This document shows, one piece after another, positions 41,102-49,806 of a stretch of 64,000 nt of DNA (position 1 is the stretch's first letter; every line of letters starts with the position of its first letter). The notes beneath the pieces were generated by a model, which saw nothing but the letters and a program-made list of their open reading frames with translations, had not been told where the DNA came from and did no database searches. A program made the position numbers and the translations under genes. Origin of the DNA: Leifsonia sp. Leaf336 (GTDB taxonomy: Bacteria > Actinomycetota > Actinomycetes > Actinomycetales > Microbacteriaceae); the NCBI RefSeq assembly GCF_001423695.1, contig NZ_LMOZ01000001.1:186001-250000 (forward strand). Reading direction: 5' to 3'.

Positions 41102-42351
41102 GCATCGGCAACGACTACCCCGCCGGCTTCCTGTGGGGAGTCGCCACCGCAGGGCATCAGGTGGAGGGCAACAACGTCAACAGCGACGTGTGGTTCCTGG
41201 AGCACCTCCCCGGCACCATCTTCGCCGAGCCGTCGGGAGACGCGATCGACCACTACCACCGGTACCGCGACGACATCGCGCTGATCGCCGAACTCGGGTT
41301 CACTGCCTACCGGTTCTCGCTGGAATGGGCGCGGATCGAGCCGGAGGAGGGGCTGTTCTCGACCGCGGAGCTCGACCACTACCGCCGCGTGCTCGAGGCG
41401 TGCCGGGAGCACGGTCTCACGACGGTCGTGACTTTCCACCACTTCGTGAGCCCGCGCTGGCTGCTGGCCTCCGGCGGCTGGGAGGACGAGCGGACGCCCG
41501 CCCTCTTCGCGCGGTACTGCGCGACGGTCATGGAGCACCTCGGCGACCTCATCGACGTCGCCTGCACGCTCAACGAACCGAACCTCGCGTGGCTGCTGCG
41601 GTCGTTCGGGATCGGCGGCGAGCCTCCGGAGGCACGTGCGTCCGTTCCGCTCTGGTCTGCGGCGGCCGAGCGGCTCGGCATCGCGCCGTCCCGGATCGCG
41701 CCGTTCCAGTTCACCGTCTCGCAGGCCGGATTCGACGTGAAGCTCGCGGCCCACCGGCTGGGCAGGGACGCGATCCGCGCGGCCAAGCCCGGCATCCCGG
41801 TCGGCTGGACGCTCGCGAACTCCGATATCCAGGCCGCTCCGGGCGGCGAGGAGCGCGCAGACCGCGTCCGCAACGAGGTCAACGAGCGGTTCCTGGAGGC
41901 TTCCCGCGACGACGACTTCGTCGGCATCCAGACCTACGGTCGCACGGTGTACGACGCCGAAGGCCTCGCCGCAGCGCCCGACGGAGTGTCCGTGAACCAG
42001 ATGGGCGAGGAGGTCTACCCGCAGGCGCTGGAGGTGACGATCCGGGAGGCCGCCACGATCGCGCGCGTTCCCGTGATCGTCACCGAGAACGGGCTCGCCA
42101 CGGAGGACGACGGCCAGCGCATCGACTACCTCCGGGTCGCGCTCGCGGGCGTGCGAGCCTGTCTCTCCGACGGGATCGACGTGCGCGGGTACATCGCGTG
42201 GACGGCGTTCGACAACTACGAGTGGATCTTCGGCTACGGCCCGAAGTTCGGCCTGATCGCCGTGGATCGTGCGACGCAGGAGCGCACGCCGAAACCGAGC
42301 GCGCACTGGCTCGGCGAGGTCGCGCGCACGAACGGAGTCGAACCGGTGTGA
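41098..42351 (+). CDS. GH1 beta-glucosidase
   Basis: 417 residues, short for GH1 (usually about 440-480) but with both catalytic Glu: acid/base Glu160 in CTLNEPNLAW and nucleophile Glu330 in VIVTENGLA. Also the start motif GFLWGVATAGHQVEG and the aglycone-site WTAFDNYEWIFGYGPKFGL. No signal peptide. Likely removes glucose from plant glycosides in the cytoplasm. Coupled to the FAH gene upstream and the GH78 gene downstream. Confidence 0.93.
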   Translation: MSIGNDYPAGFLWGVATAGHQVEGNNVNSDVWFLEHLPGTIFAEPSGDAIDHYHRYRDDIALIAELGFTAYRFSLEWARIEPEEGLFSTAELDHYRRVLEACREHGLTTVVTFHHFVSPRWLLASGGWEDERTPALFARYCATVMEHLGDLIDVACTLNEPNLAWLLRSFGIGGEPPEARASVPLWSAAAERLGIAPSRIAPFQFTVSQAGFDVKLAAHRLGRDAIRAAKPGIPVGWTLANSDIQAAPGGEERADRVRNEVNERFLEASRDDDFVGIQTYGRTVYDAEGLAAAPDGVSVNQMGEEVYPQALEVTIREAATIARVPVIVTENGLATEDDGQRIDYLRVALAGVRACLSDGIDVRGYIAWTAFDNYEWIFGYGPKFGLIAVDRATQERTPKPSAHWLGEVARTNGVEPV

Positions 42352-45095
42352 ACGAGCGACGATGCGCCGACCTCCGCGTCGAATACCTCCATGAGCCGAG
42401 CGGGGTCGCCACCACGCGTCCGCGGTTCTCTTGGAACGTCGACCACGAACAGACCGGCTACCGCCTCGAGGTCGCGACCGCCGGCGGTCGCGTGGTCTGG
42501 GACACCGGTCGCGTCGACGGAGCTCAGACGGCGTCGGTCGAATACGCGGGGGAGCCGCTGGCCTCCGACGCCGCCTATCGCTGGACGGTGCACAGCTGGG
42601 GAGCCGACGGCACCGATGCCGTCGGCACCGATGCCGTCGGCACCGATGCCGTGGGCGCCTCCCGCTTCGAGACGGCCCTGCTCGATCGCGCCACCTGGGA
42701 GGCCGCCTGGGTCACGCCCGACCAGCAGCCGACCGCGATCGAGCGGTGGACCCTCTTCGACTGGATCCGCGGTGCGCAACCCGAAGGCGGCCCGGCCGAG
42801 CGACTCCGGCCCGTGCAGCTCCTCCGCCAGCGGTTCACCGCGTCCCCGGACATCGTGCGGGCGCGCCTGCACGCCACGGCCCGGGGGATCTACCAGCCGC
42901 ACCTCAACGGCGCCGCTGTCGGCGACGAGGTGCTCGCACCGGGCTCCGACTCGTACCGGCACCGCATCTCCGTGCAGGCCTACGACGTGACCGACCTCGT
43001 GCGGCCCGGAGAGAACGTGCTCGCGATAGCCCTCGCCGACGGCTGGTGGGCGGGCCGGATCGGCATCACCGGTTCGAGCGCGCAGTACGGCGATACGACC
43101 TCCGCGCTCTGGCAACTGCACCTCGACCACGCCGACGGCAGCCGCACCGTCGTCGCATCGGGCGATGACGTCGTGAGCTCCACCGGACCGTGGGTGTACG
43201 CCGACCTCTTCGTCGGCGAACGCTACGACCGCCGGCTGCTCGCGGAGGACTGGGCCGAGATCGGGTTCGCCGACGGGGATTGGCGGCCGGTGGCGGCGTC
43301 ACGCGCCGATACCGCACAACTCGTGCCCTTCGCCGGCGAGCCGGTGCGCCGCGTCGCCGAGCTTGCAGCGGCCTCCATCGTCGCCGAACCCCGGCCGCCC
43401 CACGGCGGCGATGACCGCGACGGCGGCGCCGGCTGGATCGTCGACTTCGGTCAGGTCATCGCCGGGCGGGTGCGGATGACGGTGCGCGGGCTGGAGGCCG
43501 GCGACGAGGTCGTGATCGAGCACACGGAGGCGCTCGCCGCCGACGGCTCCTGGTTCGTCAACATCCTCGGCATCAACACCGAGCAGACCGACGTCTACGT
43601 GGCGGCCGGTCCCGACGAGGACACCTGGGAGCCGTCGTTCACGTTCCACGGGTTCCGTTACGCGCGGCTGCGCGGCCTCCGCTCCGCGCCCGACGCCGGC
43701 GACGTGACCGCGGTGGTGATCGCCAGCGACCTGGAGCAGACCGGCTCGTTCACGACCTCCGACGCCCGCCTGAACCGGCTGCATCAGAACGTGGTGTGGA
43801 GCCAACGCGGCAACTTCCTCTCCATCCCCACAGACTGCCCGCAGCGCGAGCGCGCCGGCTGGACAGGCGACATCCAGGTGTTCGCGCCCGCCGCGACGAA
43901 CAACGCGATGGTCGCGCCGTTCCTCAGCCGCTGGCTGGAGAACCTGCGCGCCGACCAGCTGGAGGACGGCCGGGTTCCGATCGTCTCTCCGCGCTCGCCG
44001 TTCGACGACGAAGCCGCGGCTGCGGCGCAGGGGATCGGCGCGATCGTCGCCGCCGCGGGGTGGGGCGACGCCATCGCGTTCGTGCCCTGGACGCTCTACC
44101 AGCGCTACGGGGACGTGCGAGTGCTCGCCGATGCGTATCCGGCGATCCTGCGCTGGATCGACTACCAGGCCACCGCCGCCTACGCCGAGGGCGACCACTT
44201 CGGCGACTGGCTGGCGCCGAGCACGCTGGAGGGCAAGCCGTTCCACGAGGCGATCGGCGTCGCCCCCGCTCTCACCGGCGGCCTGGTGGCGCCGATGTTC
44301 CGGGCGCAGACGTTGACGATCGCGGCCGGAATCGCCGAGGTGCTCGGGCGCCCGCGGGAGGCCGCGACGCTGGCCGAGCAGGCTGACGGTGTGCGGGCCT
44401 CCTTCGCCGCCGCGCACGTCTCGGCCGACGGCAGCCTCCCCGTCGAGCTGCAGGGCGTGTACACGCTCGCGCTCGCGTTCGGGATGGTCCCGGATGACCG
44501 CGTCGCGGCGACGGCCGGCCGCCTCGCCCGGCTGGTCGAAGAGCGCGCGGACCGCCTCGACACCGGGTTCCTGTCCGTGCCGTACCTGCTCGACGTGCTG
44601 TGGGACCACGGCTACCCGCAGCTCGCCCGCCGCGTGCTGTGGCAGCGCGAGCAGCCATCGTGGCTGTACGAGGTGGACCACGGGGCGACGACCATCTGGG
44701 AGTCCTGGGACGCCGTCGCGCCGGACGGCACGCCGCGGCCGACCTCCTTCAACCATTATGCGTTCGGCTGCGTCGACGACTGGCTGTACCGCCGCGTCGC
44801 GGGCCTGCGCGCGACGGCACCCGGCTACCGGTGCGCGGTCATCGAGCCGGACCTGGAGGCCGGTCCCGCCGAAGTCGCTGCCCATGTCACGACCCCGTAC
44901 GGCCGGTTGGGCGTGCGGTGGGAGCGCATCGGCGAGCGGGTCTCGATCACGACCGAGGTCCCGCACGGAGTGACGGCCGAGCTCGCGGTCGCCGGCCGGT
45001 GCCTCCCCCTCGGCGCGGGCACGGCGACCAACCGACTCGACCTCGCAGCCGGCTCGACTCCGACTCTGTACGGTCTCTCGCGGGGGGCGACCTGA
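42348..45095 (+). CDS. GH78 alpha-L-rhamnosidase
   Basis: 915 residues from GTG 42348, overlapping the GH1 stop; the frame is open upstream to 41022 but that part is a shadow of the GH1 gene. Order: N-terminal beta domains, then the (alpha/alpha)6 barrel with the signature TDCPQRERAGWTGD (Asp496 onward) and DHGATTIWESWDA, then a C-terminal beta domain. It releases terminal L-rhamnose from plant glycosides. The N-terminal region carries a three-copy GTDAV repeat at about residues 88-102. No signal peptide, so substrates must be imported or released by lysis. Confidence 0.93.
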   Translation: MNERRCADLRVEYLHEPSGVATTRPRFSWNVDHEQTGYRLEVATAGGRVVWDTGRVDGAQTASVEYAGEPLASDAAYRWTVHSWGADGTDAVGTDAVGTDAVGASRFETALLDRATWEAAWVTPDQQPTAIERWTLFDWIRGAQPEGGPAERLRPVQLLRQRFTASPDIVRARLHATARGIYQPHLNGAAVGDEVLAPGSDSYRHRISVQAYDVTDLVRPGENVLAIALADGWWAGRIGITGSSAQYGDTTSALWQLHLDHADGSRTVVASGDDVVSSTGPWVYADLFVGERYDRRLLAEDWAEIGFADGDWRPVAASRADTAQLVPFAGEPVRRVAELAAASIVAEPRPPHGGDDRDGGAGWIVDFGQVIAGRVRMTVRGLEAGDEVVIEHTEALAADGSWFVNILGINTEQTDVYVAAGPDEDTWEPSFTFHGFRYARLRGLRSAPDAGDVTAVVIASDLEQTGSFTTSDARLNRLHQNVVWSQRGNFLSIPTDCPQRERAGWTGDIQVFAPAATNNAMVAPFLSRWLENLRADQLEDGRVPIVSPRSPFDDEAAAAAQGIGAIVAAAGWGDAIAFVPWTLYQRYGDVRVLADAYPAILRWIDYQATAAYAEGDHFGDWLAPSTLEGKPFHEAIGVAPALTGGLVAPMFRAQTLTIAAGIAEVLGRPREAATLAEQADGVRASFAAAHVSADGSLPVELQGVYTLALAFGMVPDDRVAATAGRLARLVEERADRLDTGFLSVPYLLDVLWDHGYPQLARRVLWQREQPSWLYEVDHGATTIWESWDAVAPDGTPRPTSFNHYAFGCVDDWLYRRVAGLRATAPGYRCAVIEPDLEAGPAEVAAHVTTPYGRLGVRWERIGERVSITTEVPHGVTAELAVAGRCLPLGAGTATNRLDLAAGSTPTLYGLSRGAT
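42609..42653 (+). repeat. 15-nt tandem repeat inside the rhamnosidase gene
   Basis: Three tandem copies of GGCACCGATGCCGTC (the last ends GTG) encode GTDAV three times. The period is a multiple of three, so length changes stay in frame. Confidence 0.85.
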
Positions 45096-45206
45096 CCCAG
45101 GCGAATCGATCATCGACCCATAGCGTTCTCTCAGGAGGCACCCCGAATTCTGTGCCGAATATTGGAGCGCGAGGCGTGTGATGGGAGGTGAGGGTGAGGA
45201 GCCGGG

Positions 45207-45980
45207 ATGAGACAGAACGCGGGTTCGGAGGGGGAGCGATTCGGGGGTGTCTCCGTCGTGGTTCCCACTTTCAATGAGGCCGGCAACGTCGGCGAGCTGG
45301 TGCGCCGGCTCGCCACGGTGCTCGACCCGGATGTGAGCGAGATCCTGATCATCGACGACTCGAGCGATGGCACCGCGTCGGAAGCGGCCGGAGCGGCCGA
45401 GCGTGTGCTGAACAAGGTCGAGGTCGTGCACCGGGACGAACCGGCGGGTGGCCTCTCCGGTGCTGTGCTGACCGGGATGGCGCTCGCTGTCCACCGGTGG
45501 GTGGTCGTCATGGACGGCGACCTGCAGCATCCGCCGGAAGACCTCCCGGGGCTGATCGCCGCGGGGGAGCAGCGCGGCGCGGACATCGTCGTCGCGTCCC
45601 GTTATCTCGACGGCGGTAGCGCGGGCGGTCTCGAGGGGTCGGTGCGCCACCTGGTCTCCCGGGTGAGCACTCTCGCCGCACGTGCGCTCTTTCCGCGCCG
45701 GTTGCGCCAGTGCACCGACCCGATGACCGGGTTCTTCGCGGTCCGCCGGGACGCGCTCGATCTGGAGGCGATGCGGCCGCAGGGCTTCAAGATCCTGCTG
45801 GAGGTGCTCCTGCGGCACCGGCTGACCATGACCGAGATCCCGTTCTCGTTCGGCGCTCGTGGCGCCGGTCACTCCAAAGCCACCCTCGCCAACGGTGCGG
45901 CCTACCTGCGGCAACTCGTCGCGTTACGGTTCCATTCGCCCTCGGCCGCCCGAAGCGCGACCGCCGTCGAAGTCGTGTGA
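45207..45980 (+). CDS. GT2 polyprenol-phosphate sugar synthase-like glycosyltransferase
   Basis: 257 residues. SVVVPTFNEAGNVGELVRRL, the DDSSDGT nucleotide loop and VVMDGDLQHPPEDLP with the metal-binding Asp residues match dolichol/polyprenol-phosphate mannose or glucose synthases. The C-terminal MTEIPFSFGARGAGHSK is also typical. No C-terminal membrane helices are seen. It probably loads a hexose on polyprenol phosphate; the polytopic protein 13 bp downstream could use that donor. Confidence 0.88.
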   Translation: MRQNAGSEGERFGGVSVVVPTFNEAGNVGELVRRLATVLDPDVSEILIIDDSSDGTASEAAGAAERVLNKVEVVHRDEPAGGLSGAVLTGMALAVHRWVVVMDGDLQHPPEDLPGLIAAGEQRGADIVVASRYLDGGSAGGLEGSVRHLVSRVSTLAARALFPRRLRQCTDPMTGFFAVRRDALDLEAMRPQGFKILLEVLLRHRLTMTEIPFSFGARGAGHSKATLANGAAYLRQLVALRFHSPSAARSATAVEVV

Positions 45981-45993
45981 CCGTCTGACGGGC

Positions 45994-47343
45994 ATGACCG
46001 CCCCGCTGATCGTTCCTCGATCCCGGATTCGCAGAGTCCGAGTCGCTGTCGGTCGTCGGCCGATGCTCCTGCTCGTGGCCCTCGCGGTGAGCTGCGGGGT
46101 GATCGCGTGGCTGCGGATACCGGTGATCGCCCGCGACACGTTCTGGGCGGAGGATGGCCGGACCTTCATCTCCTCGGCGGCCTGGGGCGGCCCGAGCGTT
46201 CTCTTCCAGCCCTATGGGGGCTACTTGCACACGGTGCCGCGCCTGGTCGCGGCCGCCGTGGTGCTCCTCCCCGTCTCCTGGTGGGCGCTCGCCACCACCG
46301 CTACCGCCTGCGCGATCGCAGGCGCCCTCGCCGTCGTCGTGTTCGTCTGCGCCCGCGACCTGGTGCCCTGGCTTCCCGCGCGGTGCTTCATCGCCGGGCT
46401 GACCGTCATCGCACCGCTGGCGCCACGGGAGGTGCTGGGAAACCTCGCCAACCTGCACTCGGTGTTCCTGTGGACGCTGTTCTGGATCGTCCTGGCGCGT
46501 CCGCGCCGACTGCGGTCTGCGATCGTCCTCTCGATCGTGGCGTTCCTCGGTGCGATGACCGAGATCCAGGCCCTCTTCCTCGCCCCGTTGCTGCTGGTCC
46601 GCTCGCGAGACCGTCTGGTGTGGGTCGTCCGCGCGGGAGTGATCGCGGGGCTGGTGGTGCAGCTCGTCGTCACCGTGGGCTGGCCGAGGGCCGCGAACAC
46701 GAACCCGGGCGTCGACCCGCTGTCGATCGCCTACGGCTATCTGATCAACGCGGTCATGCCCCTCGCGGTCCCGCAGTCGCGGCTCGGGGCCGTCCTCGCC
46801 TCCACCGGACCGGCGGTCGGGATCGCCGTCCTCGCCGTCATCGCTGCGGGCGTGGTCTATGTCATGGTCCGCGGTACGCACGGGCAACGCCTCCTCGCCG
46901 TCGCGGCACTGAGCGGATCCGTGCTGATCTACGTCGCGAGCGTCGCGACCAACCCGAACACGTTCTACGACTACGCACGCCTCAGCTCTGCGCAGTTGTC
47001 GACGGTCTGGCTCACGCGGTACGGAGTCGTCCCCTCGATGCTGCTCGCGCTCGTGCTGCCTCTCGCGGCGGCGATCGCGTTCGGTCGCCGGCATCGGCTC
47101 CCCGCGCTGAGCTGGTCGGTCGTCGCCGTCGCGGCGGTGTCGGTAGCGCTCATCGCCGCCCAGCTCGGGCCGCAATGGACCCGGCGGTCGGACGGTCCCG
47201 CCTGGCAACCCCAACTCGCCGCTGCCTTCGCGGAATGCCGCAGCGACGACGAACTGCGATTCGTCAACCTGAAGGAGACGATCGGCTGGAAGGTGACCGT
47301 CCCCTGCGTCGACCTCACCGGTCGAGCCGATGCCGATCGCTAG
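45994..47343 (+). CDS. Polytopic membrane protein (GT-C-like, unassigned)
   Basis: 449 residues, about 10-11 hydrophobic segments. After the first helix there is a periplasmic-type loop RDTFWAEDGRTFISSA with acidic residues placed as in GT-C glycosyltransferases, followed by YGGYLHTVPRL. The ATG at 45994 follows the GT2 stop by 13 bp. I do not recognise a specific family; use of polyprenol-phosphate sugar is an inference from operon structure and fold. Confidence 0.75.
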   Translation: MTAPLIVPRSRIRRVRVAVGRRPMLLLVALAVSCGVIAWLRIPVIARDTFWAEDGRTFISSAAWGGPSVLFQPYGGYLHTVPRLVAAAVVLLPVSWWALATTATACAIAGALAVVVFVCARDLVPWLPARCFIAGLTVIAPLAPREVLGNLANLHSVFLWTLFWIVLARPRRLRSAIVLSIVAFLGAMTEIQALFLAPLLLVRSRDRLVWVVRAGVIAGLVVQLVVTVGWPRAANTNPGVDPLSIAYGYLINAVMPLAVPQSRLGAVLASTGPAVGIAVLAVIAAGVVYVMVRGTHGQRLLAVAALSGSVLIYVASVATNPNTFYDYARLSSAQLSTVWLTRYGVVPSMLLALVLPLAAAIAFGRRHRLPALSWSVVAVAAVSVALIAAQLGPQWTRRSDGPAWQPQLAAAFAECRSDDELRFVNLKETIGWKVTVPCVDLTGRADADR

Positions 47344-47406
47344 GGAGGAAGGGTGGCATGTGCGAACGGTCACCCGCGCACGCCACTTCCCCCACTCCCC
47401 ACCGGG

Positions 47407-47427
47407 TTATATAGTTAACGCATATAA
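47407..47427. promoter_or_regulatory. AT-rich dyad, probable MarR operator/promoter
   Basis: TTATAT (47407-47412) and ATATAA (47422-47427) flank AGTTAACGC, which contains the palindrome GTTAAC. A -10-like TATAGT (47410-47415) lies inside. The AT-rich island is striking in this GC-rich DNA and lies 96 bp before the MFS gene that is operonic with a MarR regulator. Confidence 0.5.
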
Positions 47428-47522
47428 ATCATCCGCGCACCGCAGCGCGCCCGCTTCGGCGCGCACCGGCGCCTGGGGCCGGCGACCCACGACACACGAC
47501 ACGAAACGCACGAAGGACTCTC

Positions 47523-49265
47523 TTGCCCCGCACCGGCATCTTCACCAAAGACCACCCCCACTACCGCTGGGTGGCCCTCTCCAACACCACCCTCGGCATG
47601 CTGATGGCGACGATCAACTCGTCGATCGTCATCATCTCCCTCCCTGCGATCTTCACCGGCGTCAAGCTGAACCCGCTCGAGCCCGGCAACGTCTCCTACC
47701 TGCTCTGGATGCTGATGGGCTACATGCTCGTCACCGCCGTGCTCGTCGTGATGTTCGGCCGCATGGGCGATCAGTACGGGCGCGTGCGCATCTACAACTT
47801 CGGCTTCGTGATCTTCACCGTCGCCGCGATCGCGCTCTGCCTCGACCCGTTCACGGGCGGCCCCGGCGCAATGTGGCTGATCGCGTGGAGGTTCGTGCAG
47901 GGCATCGGCGGCGCAATGCTGTTCGCCAACTCGACGGCCATCCTCACCGACGCGTTCCCCGCCAACAAGCGCGGCTTCGCGCTCGGCCTCAACCAGGTCG
48001 CCGCGATCGCCGGATCGTTCATCGGCCTCATCCTCGGCGGCGTGCTCGCCGAGATCGACTGGCGCGCGGTGTTCTTCGTCTCGGTGCCGTTCGGCGTGAT
48101 CGGGACCATCTGGTCGTTCAAGTCGCTGCACGAGGTCGGCCAGAAGAACCCGGGCAGGATCGACTGGCTCGGAAACGTCACCTTCGCGATCGGCCTGATC
48201 GCCCTCCTCACCGGCATCACCTACGGCATCCAGCCCTACGGCGGCAGCTCGCAGGGCTGGGGCAACCCGTGGGTGCTCGGCTCGATCATCGGCGGCATCC
48301 TGCTGCTGATCGCGTTCGTGGTGATCGAGCTCAAGGTGCCGTCGCCGATGTTCGACATGCGGCTGTTCAAGATCCGCGCGTTCTCGTCGGGCATCTTCGC
48401 GGGGTTCCTCGCGGCGATCGGCCGAGGCGGCCTCCAGTTCATGCTCATCATCTGGCTGCAGGGGATCTGGCTGCCGCTGCACGGCTACAGCTACGAGTCC
48501 ACGCCGCTCTGGGCCGGCATCTACATGCTGCCGATCACGATCGGCTTCCTCATCGCGGGCCCGATCTCGGGCGCGCTCTCCGACCGTTTCGGCTCGCGGG
48601 CGTTCGCGACCGTGGGGCTCCTGCTCGTGGCGCTCACGTTCATCGGCCTCCTGCTGATCCCCGTGAACTTCGAGTACTGGCAGTTCGCGCTGCTCACCGG
48701 CCTGAACGGCATCGGCTCCGGTCTGTTCTCGTCGCCCAACCGCACGGCCATCATGAACAGCGTGCCGCCGAACGAACGCGGCGCGGCCTCCGGCATGGCC
48801 GGCGTCGCCCTCAACGCCGGAAGCTCGCTCTCGATCGGCATCTTCTTCTCGCTGATGATCGCCGGTCTCTCGGTGGCGCTGCCGACCGCGCTCACCACCG
48901 GACTGACCTCCCACGGCGTGCCGCAGAACGTCGCGGCGCAGATCGGCGCGACACCTCCCGTCGGGAGCCTGTTCGCGGCGTTCCTCGGCTACAACCCGAT
49001 CGCGAGCCTGCTCGGCCCCACCGGCCTCCTGCAGTCCCCCCACGTCGACGCGGCCACGCTCACGGGCAAGGAGTTCTTCCCGCAGCTGATCTCGGGCCCG
49101 TTCCACGACGGCCTCGTCGTGGTCTTCATCGCCGCCGCCGTCATGAGCCTCATCGGTGCGATCGCCTCCTTCCTGGGCGGATCCAAGTATGTTCATGAGG
49201 AGGCCGTCGCAGCTGCGCGGCCGGCCACGGTGGAAGGCGAGGAAGTCGGTGCGGGTCGAGCGTGA
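47523..49265 (+). CDS. MFS transporter (DHA2 family, EmrB/QacA-like)
   Basis: 580 residues with about 14 membrane segments; larger than usual because of a long extracytoplasmic loop near residues 470-530. TTG start with GAAGGA upstream. Motif A is FGRMGDQYGRVR; helix 5 motif C-like segment is NQVAAIAGSFIGLILGGVLA. A drug or metabolite exporter, co-transcribed with the overlapping MarR gene, which presumably controls it. Confidence 0.92.
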   Translation: MPRTGIFTKDHPHYRWVALSNTTLGMLMATINSSIVIISLPAIFTGVKLNPLEPGNVSYLLWMLMGYMLVTAVLVVMFGRMGDQYGRVRIYNFGFVIFTVAAIALCLDPFTGGPGAMWLIAWRFVQGIGGAMLFANSTAILTDAFPANKRGFALGLNQVAAIAGSFIGLILGGVLAEIDWRAVFFVSVPFGVIGTIWSFKSLHEVGQKNPGRIDWLGNVTFAIGLIALLTGITYGIQPYGGSSQGWGNPWVLGSIIGGILLLIAFVVIELKVPSPMFDMRLFKIRAFSSGIFAGFLAAIGRGGLQFMLIIWLQGIWLPLHGYSYESTPLWAGIYMLPITIGFLIAGPISGALSDRFGSRAFATVGLLLVALTFIGLLLIPVNFEYWQFALLTGLNGIGSGLFSSPNRTAIMNSVPPNERGAASGMAGVALNAGSSLSIGIFFSLMIAGLSVALPTALTTGLTSHGVPQNVAAQIGATPPVGSLFAAFLGYNPIASLLGPTGLLQSPHVDAATLTGKEFFPQLISGPFHDGLVVVFIAAAVMSLIGAIASFLGGSKYVHEEAVAAARPATVEGEEVGAGRA

Positions 49266-49713
49266 GCATCCTGAGCGGCCGGCGACCGGTGACGACGATG
49301 TCCCCGGCCGCCTGGCCCTGGCCGTCGGCCGGCTGAACCGCCGCATCCGTTCGGCCACGGGAGGACTCAGCCACGGTCAGCTGTCGGCCCTGTCGACGAT
49401 CGTCCGCAACGGCCCGCTGCGGCCGAGCGAGATCGCCGCGATCGAGGTCGTCGCGGCGCCGACGATCACCCGGGTCGTCTCCGATCTGGAGGCGCGCGGG
49501 CTGGTCGAGCGCACCCCCGACCCCGACGACGGGCGCTCGTTCTTCGTGTCGGGCACCCAGGCCGGCATCGACCTCCTCCTCGCGGCGCGCTCCGACCGAG
49601 CCCGCGCGGTGGCGGCGATCCTCGCCGAGCTCACCCCCGAGGAGGTCGAGGCACTCGGCCGCGCCCTCCCCGCACTCGAGCAGGCCGCCCACATCGCCCG
49701 CCCGGCTCCCTGA
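49249..49713 (+). CDS. MarR family regulator
   Basis: 154 residues from GTG 49249, which has GAGGAA just upstream and overlaps the MFS 3' end by 17 bp; an in-frame start at 49156 would lie entirely within the MFS gene. HTH RPSEIAAIEVVAAPTITRVV and wing ERTPDPDDGRSFFVSG are clear. The operon order pump-then-regulator suggests autoregulation at 47407-47427. Confidence 0.88.
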   Translation: MRVEREHPERPATGDDDVPGRLALAVGRLNRRIRSATGGLSHGQLSALSTIVRNGPLRPSEIAAIEVVAAPTITRVVSDLEARGLVERTPDPDDGRSFFVSGTQAGIDLLLAARSDRARAVAAILAELTPEEVEALGRALPALEQAAHIARPAP

Positions 49714-49731
49714 CCTCCACGCCCCTACCGC

Positions 49732-49788
49732 CGAAGGGCACGTTGTTGTCACCTTCGCGCCTCGAAAGCGACAACGACGTGCCCTTCG
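49732..49788. repeat. 57-nt palindromic repeat, copy 4 (GTTGTC subtype)
   Basis: Left arm CGAAGGGCACGTTGTTGTC, right arm ending GACGTGCCCTTCG, a few mismatches near the loop. It lies between the convergent MarR and APC permease genes. The first 19 bases are identical to copy 5. Confidence 0.85.
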
Positions 49789-49806
49789 GTGTCTGAAGGG
49801 CGGGTG

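Noticed and set aside
41022-45095. Apparent 1357-residue protein that would fuse an upstream extension to the rhamnosidase
   Set aside because: The extra N-terminus is a shadow of the GH1 gene; the GTG at 42348 overlapping the GH1 stop gives a normal GH78 protein.
43299-45914. An 871-codon minus-strand open frame opposite GH78 and GT2
   Set aside because: It crosses two real genes and has shadow composition.
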